Source of the DNA: Xiphydria camelus
Lineage: Eukaryota; Arthropoda; Insecta; Hymenoptera; Xiphydriidae
NCBI GenBank assembly: GCA_963678675.1
Contig: OY783199.1
Location: 1,681,501-1,745,500 of the forward strand
DNA: 64,000 nucleotides
Direction of reading: 5' to 3'
In this document: positions 53,113 to 64,000 of the stretch, piece by piece
Layout of the letters: every line of letters begins with the position of its first letter
Numbering within the stretch: the first letter of the stretch is position 1
Position numbers and translations under genes: made by a program
Notes under the pieces: model-generated
The model's database searches: none
Told to the model about the DNA's origin: nothing
Seen by the model: the letters and a program-made list of their open reading frames with translations, nothing else

Positions 53113-54534
53113 ATGAAACGAGAGGTTACTTACGCGCATCTTGATCACTCAAATCAATTTGGAACCGTTGAGATTGTAAACAGAACTACGAACTACCGCA
53201 CCACTGGCATCATGAGAAAGTATTATCAGGTTGCTCTTGTGATCGTAGCGGCGGTAAGCTTGGTATCGCTACTATTTTATAGACACGAATACAACAAATT
53301 GCGATACGTACTGGAAGTATTGAACTTCTTCGGTAAACCTGGAGAAAAGATTGCAAACACCAAATGTTCGAAAGATGAACCCGTCGTTGAAAAATCAAAT
53401 TTGATCTTCGATTCGCCCCTGCCCTCCTGGCAGAGGCTGAGAGATGATCTGTACGTCTACTCTGCCTATAATATACGTAAAGGAGAAATTCGCGCCATAG
53501 GTCTTGGCAAGATCAACGGGAATTTAAATTTAAACTGCCAAGTTCATTTCGGGGATGGGGAAAAAAGCATTGCTGGAAAATTCTCTTCTATATCTATAGA
53601 CAGTATCGTAAATGAACCAAACGAGACGGGAAAAATCGCCGACTATCGAGGATATCACTTTATTTGCGAATTTACGGGGGACGCGTTACCACCGGTGGGG
53701 GTTACATTTACGCGAAATATCTCCGGAAATCTCGAAGATGCTCACACATTGGCTATCGGGCATTCACCTCGGGATTTGAGCGATAACGGCCGAGCAATTT
53801 GCGTAGCTCCGTCTTTGTCAAAATTCCTGAAACGCGACGATATGATAAGTTTTCTCAACTTTCACGACTTAATCGGCACGGATAACTTCCTAGTATATGA
53901 CTTTGGCATTCCAAGAATATTCAACGAGGCTTTAAAGAGTATGTCTAGTGAATCCAGCCCTCATTGGAAATTCTCCTATACGACGTTACCGTGGAACTTT
54001 CCTTTCACGAAGATTCATCCCAATGTTGTAAAAGATATCGTACGTGCGGATTGTTCGTACCGCACGTACAATAAAGTAGCGTACTCCGTGACTCTCACGT
54101 GGGATGAGTACGTTGTTTTGACGTACCATCGCTCGCTGCCGGATTTACTTGCGGATCTCGATCGAAGTAATAAATACCCTACCAATCGTTACAAGATTAA
54201 GACTACGATTTTTTGTACGCAACAGAGCGACGACGTGCACGCTATTAATTCCACGCCGATAGTTCTTAGAAAGACGCACAGCTACCGGAACGTGATCGAG
54301 CGTCGACCCGTATATATTGATAAATCACGCGCGATGTTCGATATTAATAATAATGTACCGGCGACTGATACCGACTTAGTCGTTATAAATCGTTATCAAT
54401 TCTGTGATAACATCGATGATGATTTAGATGCTCGTAAATACGACTCTCGTATATTAAGGTTCGCGGAGGCTATGACTAATGGAGCTATTATGGAAAGATT
54501 CACCTCAGGGCGTATGTTTCCCGCTAGTTCGTAG
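53113..54534 (+). CDS. Glycosyltransferase family 92 (DUF23)-like type II membrane protein
   Basis: Single-exon frame giving 473 residues from the ATG at 53113. The frame opens further upstream, but ttttttgcag near 53066 looks like a splice acceptor, so an untranslated first exon is likely; the ATG at 53212 is a possible alternative. Seen: a type II signal anchor (about 38-56, YYQVALVIVAAVSLVSLLFY), a luminal domain with DDLYVYSAYNIR and IRAIGLGK, and the family blocks RAICVAPSLSKFL, LNFHDLIGTDNFLVYDFGIP and DCSYRTYN. Family members transfer sugars, for example galactose onto N-glycan fucose in nematode GALT-1. Odd: the usual DLDEF metal-binding motif reads TWDEY, so the first Asp is lost. 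Activity is therefore uncertain. Confidence 0.8.
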   Translation: MKREVTYAHLDHSNQFGTVEIVNRTTNYRTTGIMRKYYQVALVIVAAVSLVSLLFYRHEYNKLRYVLEVLNFFGKPGEKIANTKCSKDEPVVEKSNLIFDSPLPSWQRLRDDLYVYSAYNIRKGEIRAIGLGKINGNLNLNCQVHFGDGEKSIAGKFSSISIDSIVNEPNETGKIADYRGYHFICEFTGDALPPVGVTFTRNISGNLEDAHTLAIGHSPRDLSDNGRAICVAPSLSKFLKRDDMISFLNFHDLIGTDNFLVYDFGIPRIFNEALKSMSSESSPHWKFSYTTLPWNFPFTKIHPNVVKDIVRADCSYRTYNKVAYSVTLTWDEYVVLTYHRSLPDLLADLDRSNKYPTNRYKIKTTIFCTQQSDDVHAINSTPIVLRKTHSYRNVIERRPVYIDKSRAMFDINNNVPATDTDLVVINRYQFCDNIDDDLDARKYDSRILRFAEAMTNGAIMERFTSGRMFPASS

Positions 54535-54641
54535 CGAATCAAGTAAAATATACGAATTTACGAATCTTATCAACTGCGATTGGCATGAAAACACATTTCC
54601 CAAAGATTCAATAGTTTATTTTCAGAGTTTATGCTTACATT

Positions 54642-54647
54642 TTTATT
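54642..54647 (-). terminator. Poly(A) signal of p47
   Basis: AATAAA on the minus strand, 34 bp after the p47 stop. A second copy is at 54615-54620. Both lie inside the presumed 3' UTR of the convergent gene. Confidence 0.45.
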
Positions 54648-54680
54648 TTATCAAGATTTAAAGCTAGGCATTAACGGAAT

Positions 54681-56238
54681 CTACCTCAGTCTTTGCATTA
54701 TAGCTGCATTTTGAAGACCGGCATCCTCGATAGTTTTGTCTTCCTCCGTCAGCTCCTTACTGGGGTACGTCGTTAATAGCTGGAACTCGCGAACCGCGTA
54801 TTGTGGCCTCATACTTAGCTCGTAATCAAGGAAAATAAGGCATTTCTAAGTACCACGGTAGTCCGTGCCGCGTACTACTAATTAAATCAAGGATACGTTA
54901 TAATAAATCTTCTCACGTCACCCAGCGTATGCGTTAAATTAAACTGTGCCCTCACGTTGCTCCCATCCGCAAGTCGAATTTGAATCGTAGTAAGGGGTTG
55001 GGCGGGATCTAAGTTCAATTGGCTTCTAGCCTGCGCTTCGTTCGCCGCCTGATCCGCCGGATCTACCGGCACAGTCATACCAACCGTGGCTGGAGCCGGG
55101 CTACGCAACACACGGACACGAGTTTTTATATCGTAAGATTTCAAACGGCTAAACGTGTTTCAGTCGAATGGTAACTATCGGCATCTTAAGCGGAATTCGA
55201 ACCTCCCCAACATGTGTCCCTTTCCACTAAATGCCTTGACTTTAACTTTTGGCGGAACGTATTCTTCGTGACGATGATCTTCCATATCGAGACGCACTTC
55301 CGCGCCGTGTACCTCTTGACGAATTTCCGCGGGGATTTCGCCTCGTTTGATCGCAGTGAGGAATTCCCTATTTGCAGGATCTTCGTACGACCTGATCTCT
55401 CGGTCGTTTAACGTAAAGCCGTCTCGCCACAATTTCAACGTGATGAGACTCGCGTTAGATCGCTGGCCGGACGGCGAGGCGGATACTAGTACACGCGGAT
55501 GTTATCGAATGAATGGATTTGGATGACACGTGTAACATCGACTTACCTTCAGTGTCGCTGCTTGTCTGACCCAGCTTATATCCCGTACCATGGAAAGTAA
55601 CTGGCTTTTGTTGTCCGCTAGATCTTGCTTCCGATGAGACGGCTTGTTCTTGGCAGGATTTGAACATATCGGTAATAATGTCATGCTTCTTCCCTGGTCC
55701 CAAGACCTGCTGACCGCTGTGCTCAGACCCACCGGCATAAAAAGCCTGACCCTCTTCCTCGTCAGAACTGCTGTCCTTATTTCGGAGGCTCCTAATCGTT
55801 CCAACTGTGGGTTTTGACTTGGACTTTGACTTGGAAGACTTCATTTCCGTCTGAGTGGGCTCTTTGGGTATCGAAATATCATCCGAGTCCTCATCCCGAC
55901 TTGCATCTCGCACAGCTTCGTTGATCAAATTGGCTGGTTCGTCATTCTCATAAAAACTAGCGAGAGCAACCTGAAAGATGCGGTATTTGACGCTGGGAAT
56001 ACTTTAACGGTGTAAATCGAGAACCGACGTATCGTAGGTTAAATATTAACGATAATTTTCAAACGATACAAGTGGAGCCGAGAAAAGTATTAATCATTCG
56101 GAAAATTTTATACGAATTATAAATATGCTGTCTCACCTCGAGTTTCCAACCAGACGACTCCAGGTAAAACTGTGCTCTTTCGGAATCGACACCAGTTACT
56201 TCCGTAAATTGCGAAATTAGATCTTCGTGACTCGCCAT
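54681..56238 (-). CDS. NSFL1 cofactor p47 (p97/VCP adaptor)
   Basis: Five exons: 56137-56238, 55547-55970, 55203-55485, 54897-55100 and 54681-54813, 381 residues, complete. p47 recruits the p97 ATPase to ubiquitinated substrates and drives Golgi and ER membrane fusion (known). Seen: N-terminal UBA domain (MASHEDLISQFTEVTGVDS.., about 1-45); an acidic, serine-rich and lysine-rich linker; a SEP domain (LWRDGFTLNDREIRSYEDPA.., about 188-252); a linker; and a C-terminal UBX domain (TTIQIRLADGSNVRAQFNLT.., about 298-381) containing the p97-binding Arg region and ending MQRLR. The 3' end is only 147 bp from the stop of the convergent glycosyltransferase gene, so 3' UTRs must overlap. Divergent from TMED10. 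Confidence 0.97.
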
Positions 56239-56921
56239 TGTCGAAAACTATTGAAAAATGTTTGCGACTCGATCTCAGATTGGCGCGGTTATCTCCGAAT
56301 GAGAAATGCGTGTCAATGCGTATTTTTTTTTCAGATACCGCAATTTTACGTCAATTCTTTCGGTCTGCCGTCATTCCTACTGCCACAAGTGAACCGAACC
56401 GGATGCGTGTTTAGGTGGTAAACGAAACGCGCCAAATGTTTAAAAATAAATGTAGAAACTTGTCCACGAGTAAATCCCCGTGATATTTAAACAGCGCTGC
56501 AATGCTATTCTCACCGACTTTTTTAACATCGAAGACGGGATCATTTTTAAGTCGTAGCACCGTTTAGACAATTGAGCGAGTGAGTGAGTTTAACTCTTAA
56601 ACGAAATCCAAACCATCCGTTCAAGTGGCATAACAATCAAATATCTGCGTTTTATCGTAGTTTTTAATCCGCGCTGAAAAATACTCTACGGTGATTGGCT
56701 GCTGCTGAGTATACGACGCACTCTATCCGCACTATAAGAATCAGTCTGCAAGAGCGGAATGTCATTTCCGATTCTACGTAGTACTCAAAGGGGTGACGTA
56801 CACAGTAATGGTAGGAAATTTGTCGTGATGTTGGCGAACGAGGGTTGATATCGCTTTACGTAAAAAGTGTCGAAGTTTCTACCGAAATATTTAACGCATT
56901 CAACTCTCATAGTTTATTACA
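56239..56921. promoter_or_regulatory. Divergent intergenic region, p47 / TMED10
   Basis: 683 bp between divergent start codons of two secretory-pathway genes. The near-tandem GAGTGAGTGAG around 56577 is the only motif noted. Probably a bidirectional promoter. Confidence 0.5.
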
Positions 56922-58862
56922 ATGAAGAGTGTAAATTTAGTGACCGGTGCCGCGATATTTTTAATTGCATATGTTGATGGTATTATGTTCCATTTGAAAC
57001 CTAACGGTCAAAAGTGCTTAAAAGAAGAAGTCCAGGCTAATGTCCTAGTTACGGGGGAATATGAGGCTTCGGAAGTGCTTGGACAGAAAGTCGATTATAC
57101 GGTAATTATTCTTGTATCTTAAAAAAAATTATTCAATTTTTAGGTTATGTAATGCCTATTAGCACTCGCTGACTACAAATTATCAGAATCTTTGCTGGAA
57201 AAACAATTATACGTAGAGTAATCCTTTTTTCCTTTTTAGATCAAAGATTCAAAGGCACATATACTTTCCCAGAAAGACGATATCTCGCATGGGAAGTTCT
57301 CATTCGTTACAGAAACATATGACACGTATGAAATATGTTTCATCTCGCATGTGCCGGAACGTACGTATAACGATCGTTCGTCAATGAATTATTCTCCAGT
57401 TGTGGATCATGTTTTATGATATTGTTAACCTTGAAGTAAGTTGTATCTTTTTATAGATCAACGTGGCACGAAGCACGAAATTTCATTAATCACAAAGCGG
57501 GGAATAGAAGCAAAAAGCTACGAGGGGGTAAGTTTTGATATGCAGATATACTCATAAAAATTGGTATATTTTATAACCGCGGTATATTTTTTAAAATGTT
57601 TTGTCATTTTCTCTTTTATATGTGGCTTATTTGGGCGGATAGCTGGTAAAGTAAAGGTTTTAATTTTTTTCACGGTATTGCGTTTACTAGCATGTGATTT
57701 TATTTTGAAATTGTAACTCGTTTTCAATTAGCGCTAAGGGACTCTACAATATTAGTGTCTCTAAGATTATCATCTGACGATGTACGCGTGACAATGCATG
57801 ACTTGACAAAGTCTTAAAGAGAATATTCGATTTTCTAATCGTTATTAATAAAAATTGGCACAAAGATTTTGTTTAATGACTTATGGATTATATAAAACCG
57901 TTTCCATCTGTCTTACAATCTTTATACAAATGAAACAATCAAGTTTTGATGATAAAAACGGTGATGAATTTAAAAAAAATTTAAATAGTATTAACCAGTA
58001 TACCATTAAACTATGCTCCCTCGTGGTGCGTTATAGAGTTGTCTATCTATACTGTAACAAATTTTTATAAGAAAGAGAGAAAGAAAGAGTTTCATAAGCT
58101 AGGCTCCAGCTAGATCTCAAAATGCCCTCCCTCTGTCCGCTCCCCATATAAATTTTTTTGTCTCATGACCCATACAAGAGATATATTTTCAAATCGTACA
58201 GTCTGACACCTGACCTTATATTATAAAAGTCTGATAATTATCAGTCGAGAATACCAAGTCTCTCCTGATGAGATTTAACTCAATTTACGCAAAGTAAAGT
58301 AAAGTAGTCCAAAGTAATTTATAGCATCCTCTTTTAAATAAATATAATTCAGTGTTAGAATGAAGTACAGTACTAAATAAAATAACCGTCATTATTAGTG
58401 GCGTAGTCATTGGTTGTGCGTGTGCACTGTCTAACCAATTTTTTGATTGTACACTAACGCGATGTGAGACCATTTCTTATTAAAAAGTTTAAAAAAAGAG
58501 TAATCAAACGATTGAATGATGCGCAGATCGGTGAAGCAGCGAAACTAAAACCCATAGAAGTGGAATTAAAGCGCCTCGAAGATTTGTCAGAAGCTATTGT
58601 GCAAGACTTTGCTTGGATGCGGAAAAACGAGGAAGAAATGAGAGATACAAATGGTAGGGTTGTGCTCTCGTCGACTTTTGGATGAACCACTTTCATTGAC
58701 TCCATTCAACGCGAGTTGATACCTATTTTAATTATTTCAGAAACGACAAATTCCAGGGTCCTTTACTTCAGCGTATTTTCTATGTGCTGCCTATTAGGTT
58801 TAGCTACTTGGCAAGTTTTGTACTTGAGACGCTTCTTTAAAGCAAAGAAGCTTATAGAATAA
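56922..58862 (+). CDS. TMED10: Transmembrane emp24 domain protein 10 (p24 delta; Drosophila baiser)
   Basis: Five exons: 56922-57101, 57240-57360, 57457-57527, 58527-58653 and 58741-58862, 206 residues, complete. It is a p24 cargo receptor cycling between ER and Golgi in COPI/COPII vesicles (known). Seen: signal peptide (1-20); GOLD domain (about 23-105) with [20 protein letters not shown] and the paired cysteines; a membrane-proximal coiled coil ([20 protein letters not shown]); a transmembrane span ([20 protein letters not shown]); and the short cytosolic tail [12 protein letters not shown] with the diphenylalanine and dilysine sorting signals. Intron 3 is 1 kb and AT-rich; the others are about 90-140 bp. 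AATAAA overlaps the stop codon. Confidence 0.97.
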
Positions 58863-58867
58863 ATAAA
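58858..58867 (+). terminator. Overlapping poly(A) signals of TMED10
   Basis: Two overlapping AATAAA hexamers begin inside the last sense codon and stop of TMED10, which implies a 3' UTR of only a few tens of bases. Confidence 0.5.
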
Positions 58868-59511
58868 AAAAACTCTCATCTTGTTTTATTTCCGAGATTT
58901 CGTCAATGTCTCAAGGCACTTTGCCGATGTATAAACAGAAAACAAGTGCAACAAAGAACTGAATCGGAAATGAATCTTCGTAATGTATACATCCCCTCTA
59001 TTGTACGCAAAGGATTTTTCGACCGCCTTACGCCAAGAGCAGATGTTTTGTATGTAAGCAACTTAAAATAATTATTGAAGATAAATAAGAAAAACACCAC
59101 ATAGATTGTTAATTTATTACACCCTTGCCGCCCGCGACTCTCGTTTAAAAAAAATTTTTGTATCTTTTCTCAATCGTCCAATCTGCTCGGCTCGTCACCG
59201 TTTCAAGCGACGAAGTAAAAGTTTAATCCGGTGGATCGACTTATTTTATTGACGAGAAAGTAGGACGCAAAGTTTCCCCCCGATTTTTACCTTTCCCTTA
59301 ACCTCATACGGCATGTTCCGTGGTGCCTTTTTATCAAAACCGCGAATGTGTGTGGATTAGGGAATTCGATCCGAATAGCCATGCCAGTTTGTTTCGATTT
59401 TGAATTGTTTTTCATCGCGAAACGCGAACACAATTTTATTTCTTCATCTCGAACGTCAAAATTGATAGTAGTTTAACCGTCCGTAAACACAAAAATACGA
59501 TACCGATCGAA
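58863..59511. other. Intergenic region after TMED10
   Basis: About 650 bp holding the TMED10 3' end and the presumed promoter of the cysteine-rich gene. No repeat, RNA gene or convincing ORF seen. Confidence 0.4.
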
Positions 59512-60157
59512 ATGGCCTGTAAATACGAATTTTCAAGAGGCAATGGCACAGGGACCGCAGAGGCACTGGGTAATTGGGGATTCTCGAATCGTGTTGCCCA
59601 AGAAGGTCAAGAACTTCAGCGCTTAAAATGCCTCGCTGCTAAAATGGATTGCTTGTACGAATATCAGTTTAGCGGGGATTTCTTGATTTAATAATGTGGG
59701 TATAATAAAATGATGTGGCACGCGATGCACATTATTCTGTAGACGCAGTTCCAAACCGATAATGTGCGTGAGATACGACTGCAGAAATGATCCGGAAGCT
59801 TGGCACGTGAAACCAAGTCCCCGCGAGTGTATGCCTGCTTGGACCTTCCCTTCCAAGAGACCTCTCATTACTTATAGTTCTACTGCAGATATTATCACCG
59901 TATCGAACTTATTGGATGTCGGTTCTGATTTAGCTTATCCTATACCTGGCAGAAGCTATTTCGCTCAAGGCGTAAGAACTATTATACCTATATATTGACG
60001 TTTAGTGGAGTGTACGATCATCCAAAAGAATTAATCGTACAACATTGTGACTAATTACTTTTTATATTGGTAGACGGATAAGTGGTACCGGAGAGGACCG
60101 GATTGTTGTCCTCAACCGAGTTGTCTGGCTCCTTGGTGTCCTAGGCAGTCTTGTTGA
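59512..60157 (+). CDS. Unrecognised small cysteine-rich protein, three exons
   Basis: Proposed exons 59512-59666, 59743-59971 and 60074-60157 give 155 residues in consistent phase. No family was recognised. Seen: no signal peptide or membrane span; 11 cysteines, five of them in the last 17 residues (PDCCPQPSCLAPWCPRQSC); aromatic and proline motifs such as NWGFSNRVAQEGQELQRL, CRNDPEAWHVKPSPRECMP and YPIPGRSYFAQG. The exon 2 donor GTAAGA is strong. The exon 1 donor (CA|GTTTAG) is weak, and without that splice the frame ends at a stop after ..GDFLI. AATAAA follows at 60278. It lies head-to-tail 320 bp before CFAP57, so a ciliary or sperm axoneme role is possible (inference from context only). 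Confidence 0.5.
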
Positions 60158-60476
60158 AAATTGTCCGCACGTAAGACTTACCGATACGATACGAACCATG
60201 TAAAAATTTGCCTCGAATAAATAGTGTAAACTTTCCTTATCTAGACTGAAAAATTGTTTTTGCGTTACCCCCATTTGAATAAACCTATTCCATTGTAACG
60301 ACAGAAGTCACTCATGTGTACAATGTATGCTATTAAATCGAAAACCTTTACTTGATTGTGCAATAAAACGGCTATTCGTTGTCAAGGAGATAACACAGCC
60401 GTGCAGTACTTATAAGTCTGTCAGTATTCCGGTTTTATATTACCTGCGATATTCGTAGAACTTCTAAAAGCCAAAA
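60158..60476. other. Intergenic region before CFAP57
   Basis: About 320 bp holding the poly(A) signals of the upstream gene and the presumed CFAP57 promoter and 5' UTR. No TATA box stands out. Confidence 0.4.
60278..60283 (+). terminator. Poly(A) signal after the cysteine-rich gene
   Basis: AATAAA 121 bp after the proposed stop codon, with another at 60362-60367. Both lie before the CFAP57 start. Confidence 0.45.
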
Positions 60477-63400
60477 ATGTCTATTCCTACTTTGCAATCA
60501 AGGGTATTCTATGGTTTAAGGACCGATATCATCGGCAATGCTCATTATATTACGGATGCGGAAATATTATATCCTGTGGGTAATACACTCGCGATTCATA
60601 ATATTCCTCAACAAAGGCAAAGGTTAATCCGCCTATCGGAAAAACATCAAATAAATGTGATTTCCGTCACACCCAATAAGTAAGTCATGTATTATATATC
60701 CGTACTCGTTCTACTTGTCGTATACAAATATTGTATTTAAATTAAGGAAACATGTCGCGATTTGCGAAGTTGGGGAGAAACCAACCATTTCTATCTATGA
60801 TCTTCACTCCTTAAAACGGAAGAAGTCTTTGGGAATTCCTTACGAAACACCAGGCGTCACTAAATTTACCTGCATCTCCTTCACCTTGGATAGCAAATAC
60901 TTGGCAGCAGTAACAGACGAACCTGACCAAATGATGCTCTTTTATAATTGGGAAAAGGGCAAAGTAGAGTCAAGTTTAAAGCTGAGCAATCCACAAAATA
61001 CCGCATCTTTCGTTAACATAATTGCGTGCAATCCCGGAGACGTTGGGGTAGTAGCATTGGGTGGGCCATACTATTTCAAATTCCTGACAGTTTTAGAAAC
61101 TGTTTGGCGTCCTTATGGCTTTGGAAAAGCTGAAAATATTCGTATCCGTTCCATGACTTGGCTGAACACGGATAGACTTTTAGCCGGTACCGAAGACGGA
61201 AGAATCCTTTATTTGGAGAACGGTGACTTAAAAAATGTGTACAAAATGACAGATACTAGCGCGATGAACTTGAAGATTCGCGAGGAATACGTAATACAGA
61301 CTAGTGCTTTTGAGACCAGTGTGGAAGGCAGCGATGATGCCGCGTTGATGGAGTACGATATAAGGTGCTTGGTGACTTTTCACAGAGGGTTCGCATTTGG
61401 CTTTGGATCGGGAACAATTGTCCTTTTCGAACGAGAAGGTCAACATAAATATCACAAGAGAAACATTTACGTCATTCCCCGACAAGTATTGAAGGAGGCC
61501 GACGAGAAACTGTATCAAATCAACACTATCAACGCGAATCCGAGCTACGACCGTCTAATTGTTACTTCGGGGTGGTCCCAACTATTCTACGCAAAACTAT
61601 GGGGTAACGATTTGAATATCGACCCTGAACCACAAACTCTTAAGATCATGGGTCAACAGCTGCATCATGGATCCATTTGCGGGTTGTCTATGTGTGCATG
61701 GAAACCAATTTTTATGACGTGCGGGGAAATGGACCGCAGCGTCCGAATGTGGGACTATGAAAGCGAAAGCCTAGTTATGGTCAAACAGTACCTGGAGGAT
61801 ATTTATTGCGTTGCTTTACACCCCACAGGCCACTTTTGCCTCATTGGCTTCAGCGATAAATTGCGATTTATGATAATACTGATAGACGACCTGATACCGA
61901 TGCGAGAGTTTCCTATTCGGAATTGTAGGGTCGTCGCTTTCAGCAACGGCGGTCACCTTTTTGCTGCTGTCAATGGAAACATAATTCAAGTCTACAATAC
62001 CATTGACTTTCAAAATTACTTTGTCTTGAAAGGTCATACTGGTAAAATTAGAGATATAGCATGGGCACAAACTGACTTGAAGCTGGTAAGCATCGGGACT
62101 GAGGGAGCTATTTACGAATGGGATATGAACACGGGTCATCGTTGTGCAGAAGCTATTCTAAAGGGCATTTCCTTGAATAGCGTTGTCATTAGTGCTGATG
62201 GATCATCGTCTTACTGTATCGCCACTGATAATCGGATTCGCGAAATAAGAGAAAACGCGGTACATAACATTTTTGAGAGACTGAGAATATAGTGAGAAGA
62301 CATGCGCGAAGGGAAACACTTTCTAGAAGCTCTCAACGTATCAACATTTAACGAACTTTTCAGGTATCGCGTGAATTTGATTTGCCAGATGTGGAAGTGC
62401 GTTTTATGATAATGGGAAAAGACGATTTACTGATGTTCGTCACTTGTCCCGGTGGGGTGATTCTTTCGCTCAAATGTCCTCTCCAAGAACCCATAGAATA
62501 TATAGATTTTCATATACATTGCAGTGATGTTACAAAGGTATTTTGTACTGATGTATATGCGGGGTATCTCTACAAAATGTATACGAATTATTTTTAGAAT
62601 TAGATCCCATATTCCATTTTCAGATGGCCCTCACTTATAACGAACAAATGTTGATATCCGCTGCCGTGGATGGCACTTTATGTTTTTGGAAACTACTTCA
62701 TATTGAGGGAAAAGCGACAAAAATCGACTACGATTTTATTTATAGCAAGGAAGTATTAATCAGTAAGGGCGATTTAGAGGAGAAGATACAAATGATCAAA
62801 GACCTGACAGTGAGAATGAGCGAATTAGAGACGGAGCATTCTTACACAATTAGACAAACCGAAGTCCAACATAATGATAAGTTGCGCGAAGTACATGAGG
62901 AATACTGCGAAGTCATCGAAGAATTGAAAGATAAAATTGACAAGCTCCAGGAAGAACGTTCGCACGAATTGAACGATATCAATGTAGAAATAGTAAAAAT
63001 GAAGGCTGCTCACGAACAAGCGATACAGCGGATGGAAATAAATTACGACGCCAAGTTAATTACCGAATACGATAAGTACCAGGCGCTAGAAGAGCGTAAC
63101 AATTCTATGCGAGAAGATTATGAGAGGCGCTTGGAAGAGCTGGAGAAGTTCAGAGTCGAAGAGATGGCGAAGACTGTTCAAACCTACGAAGCTCAGATTC
63201 ACGAAAAAGTCGTTCAATTGGAAGAAGCGCACGAAGAAGCGGCGCACCAAGTGCGGGTGCACGAACAATTAAAGATGCAAATAGAAGAAGATGCGGATCG
63301 AGAGATTCTGGAAATTCGAACAAGCTATGAAACTCTGTTGCACGAAGAGAAGCAAATTAATTTGAAACTAAAAGGGGAGGCGGGTGTTATGCGCAACAAG

Positions 63401-64000
63401 TATATCGCCAGTCAAAGAGAATCCGATGACTTTAAAAGACAAACGAACCACCTGCAAGGTGAACAAGTACAATTTCAAAAAGCGATACAGAATCTTGAGA
63501 AAGACGTGTTAGATTTGAAAAAGGAAATATCTGAACGGGACGTGACTATTCAGGATAAGGAACAACGCATACACGATCTCAAGAGAAGCAATCACGAATT
63601 GGAAAAGTTTAAATTTGTATTGGACTACAAAATCCGGGAATTGAAGAATCAAATAGAGCCTAGGGATAAGGAAATTAAGGAGCTAAAAGAAAAAATACGA
63701 GACATGGAAACGGAACTGGTAAATCTTCACAAAACCAATGTTAGTTTGGAACTGCAGTTGCACGAGCTGAGGGAGAAATTAGCTGCGGCACGTGGAGAGG
63801 TGCAATGCGAGGTGCTACGAAATAGGAGATGCCAGCAACTTCTGAGGAAAATACGCGTGGATTTGTTCGACACTGCAGGACTCGTTCAAGAACCTAACGC
63901 CCTAAAGAGTGCGGTGATAAACTTGTATCATAAATATACCGACGATGACGAATTTTTGCGAAGTCGTAAAGCCGATTTGGACGCCGAACATGAATTCATG
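60477..64000 (+). CDS. CFAP57: Cilia- and flagella-associated protein 57 (WDR65), 3'-incomplete
   Basis: Exons 60477-60679, 60747-62259, 62364-62537 and 62624 to the window edge give 1,089 residues; the family is usually about 1,250. CFAP57 is an axonemal protein needed for assembly of a subset of inner dynein arms (known). Seen: N-terminal FYGLRTDIIGNAHYITDAEI and an array of WD repeats over roughly the first 650 residues (for example VRMWDYESESLVMV, VLKGHTGKIRDIAW, DGTLCFWKL). A long, highly charged coiled coil follows (EEKIQMIKDLTVRMSELETE.. to the edge), with the conserved RKIRVDLFDTAG near the end. The donor at 62259 (GCG|GTACAT) was chosen because it joins WD sequence in phase; reading through it gives a stop ten codons on. 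The last exon is open at position 64000, so the C-terminus is outside. Confidence 0.95.

Noticed and set aside
57855..58070. 71-codon plus ORF in TMED10 intron 3
   Set aside because: AT-rich intronic sequence, no conserved motif, and exons 3 and 4 join in phase across it.
62382..62597. Separate small gene at the start of CFAP57 exon 3
   Set aside because: Same frame as CFAP57 WD sequence, spliced in phase on both sides (62364-62537).

Overview
The window is arthropod nuclear DNA, most likely from a hymenopteran and probably an ant. The basis is short GT-AG introns in the right third, CpG-rich and microsatellite-rich introns in the left two thirds, CYP9-type clan 3 P450s, and insect-type versions of every recognisable protein. 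No prokaryotic, phage or CRISPR structure was seen. Species cannot be fixed from the sequence alone.

Layout. The left three quarters (about 1-47.6 kb) belong almost entirely to one minus-strand gene, membralin (TMEM259 family). Its first seven coding exons are packed into 45,528-47,579. Exons 8, 9 and 10 are scattered at 40.9, 26.9 and 19.4 kb. The remaining exons were not found and should lie left of position 1. Inside its 13.9 kb intron 8 sit two intronless cytochrome P450 genes on opposite strands: an atypical P450 at 31,806-33,356 (+) and an ordinary CYP9-like P450 at 37,791-39,305 (-). The other intronic DNA carries CT/GA microsatellites, small inverted-repeat elements, a diverged dispersed repeat, and a duplicated 'hairpin of hairpins' at 14.5-16.4 kb.

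The right quarter (47.6-64 kb) is gene dense. TMEM183 (+) is divergent from membralin. EMC3 (-) converges on TMEM183. A family 92 glycosyltransferase-like gene (+) is divergent from EMC3. NSFL1C/p47 (-) converges on that gene. TMED10/baiser (+) is divergent from p47. An unrecognised three-exon cysteine-rich gene (+) follows, and then the first part of CFAP57 (+), which runs off the right edge.

Functionally, four neighbours act in the early secretory pathway or ER proteostasis: membralin (ERAD), EMC3 (membrane insertion), p47 (p97 adaptor) and TMED10 (ER-Golgi cargo). The P450s are ER-anchored. CFAP57 and perhaps its small neighbour are ciliary. Exon borders were derived by hand from reading frame, splice dinucleotides and phase. 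All phases are consistent in membralin, TMEM183, EMC3, p47 and TMED10. One donor in CFAP57 and the joins in the small cysteine-rich gene are less certain.
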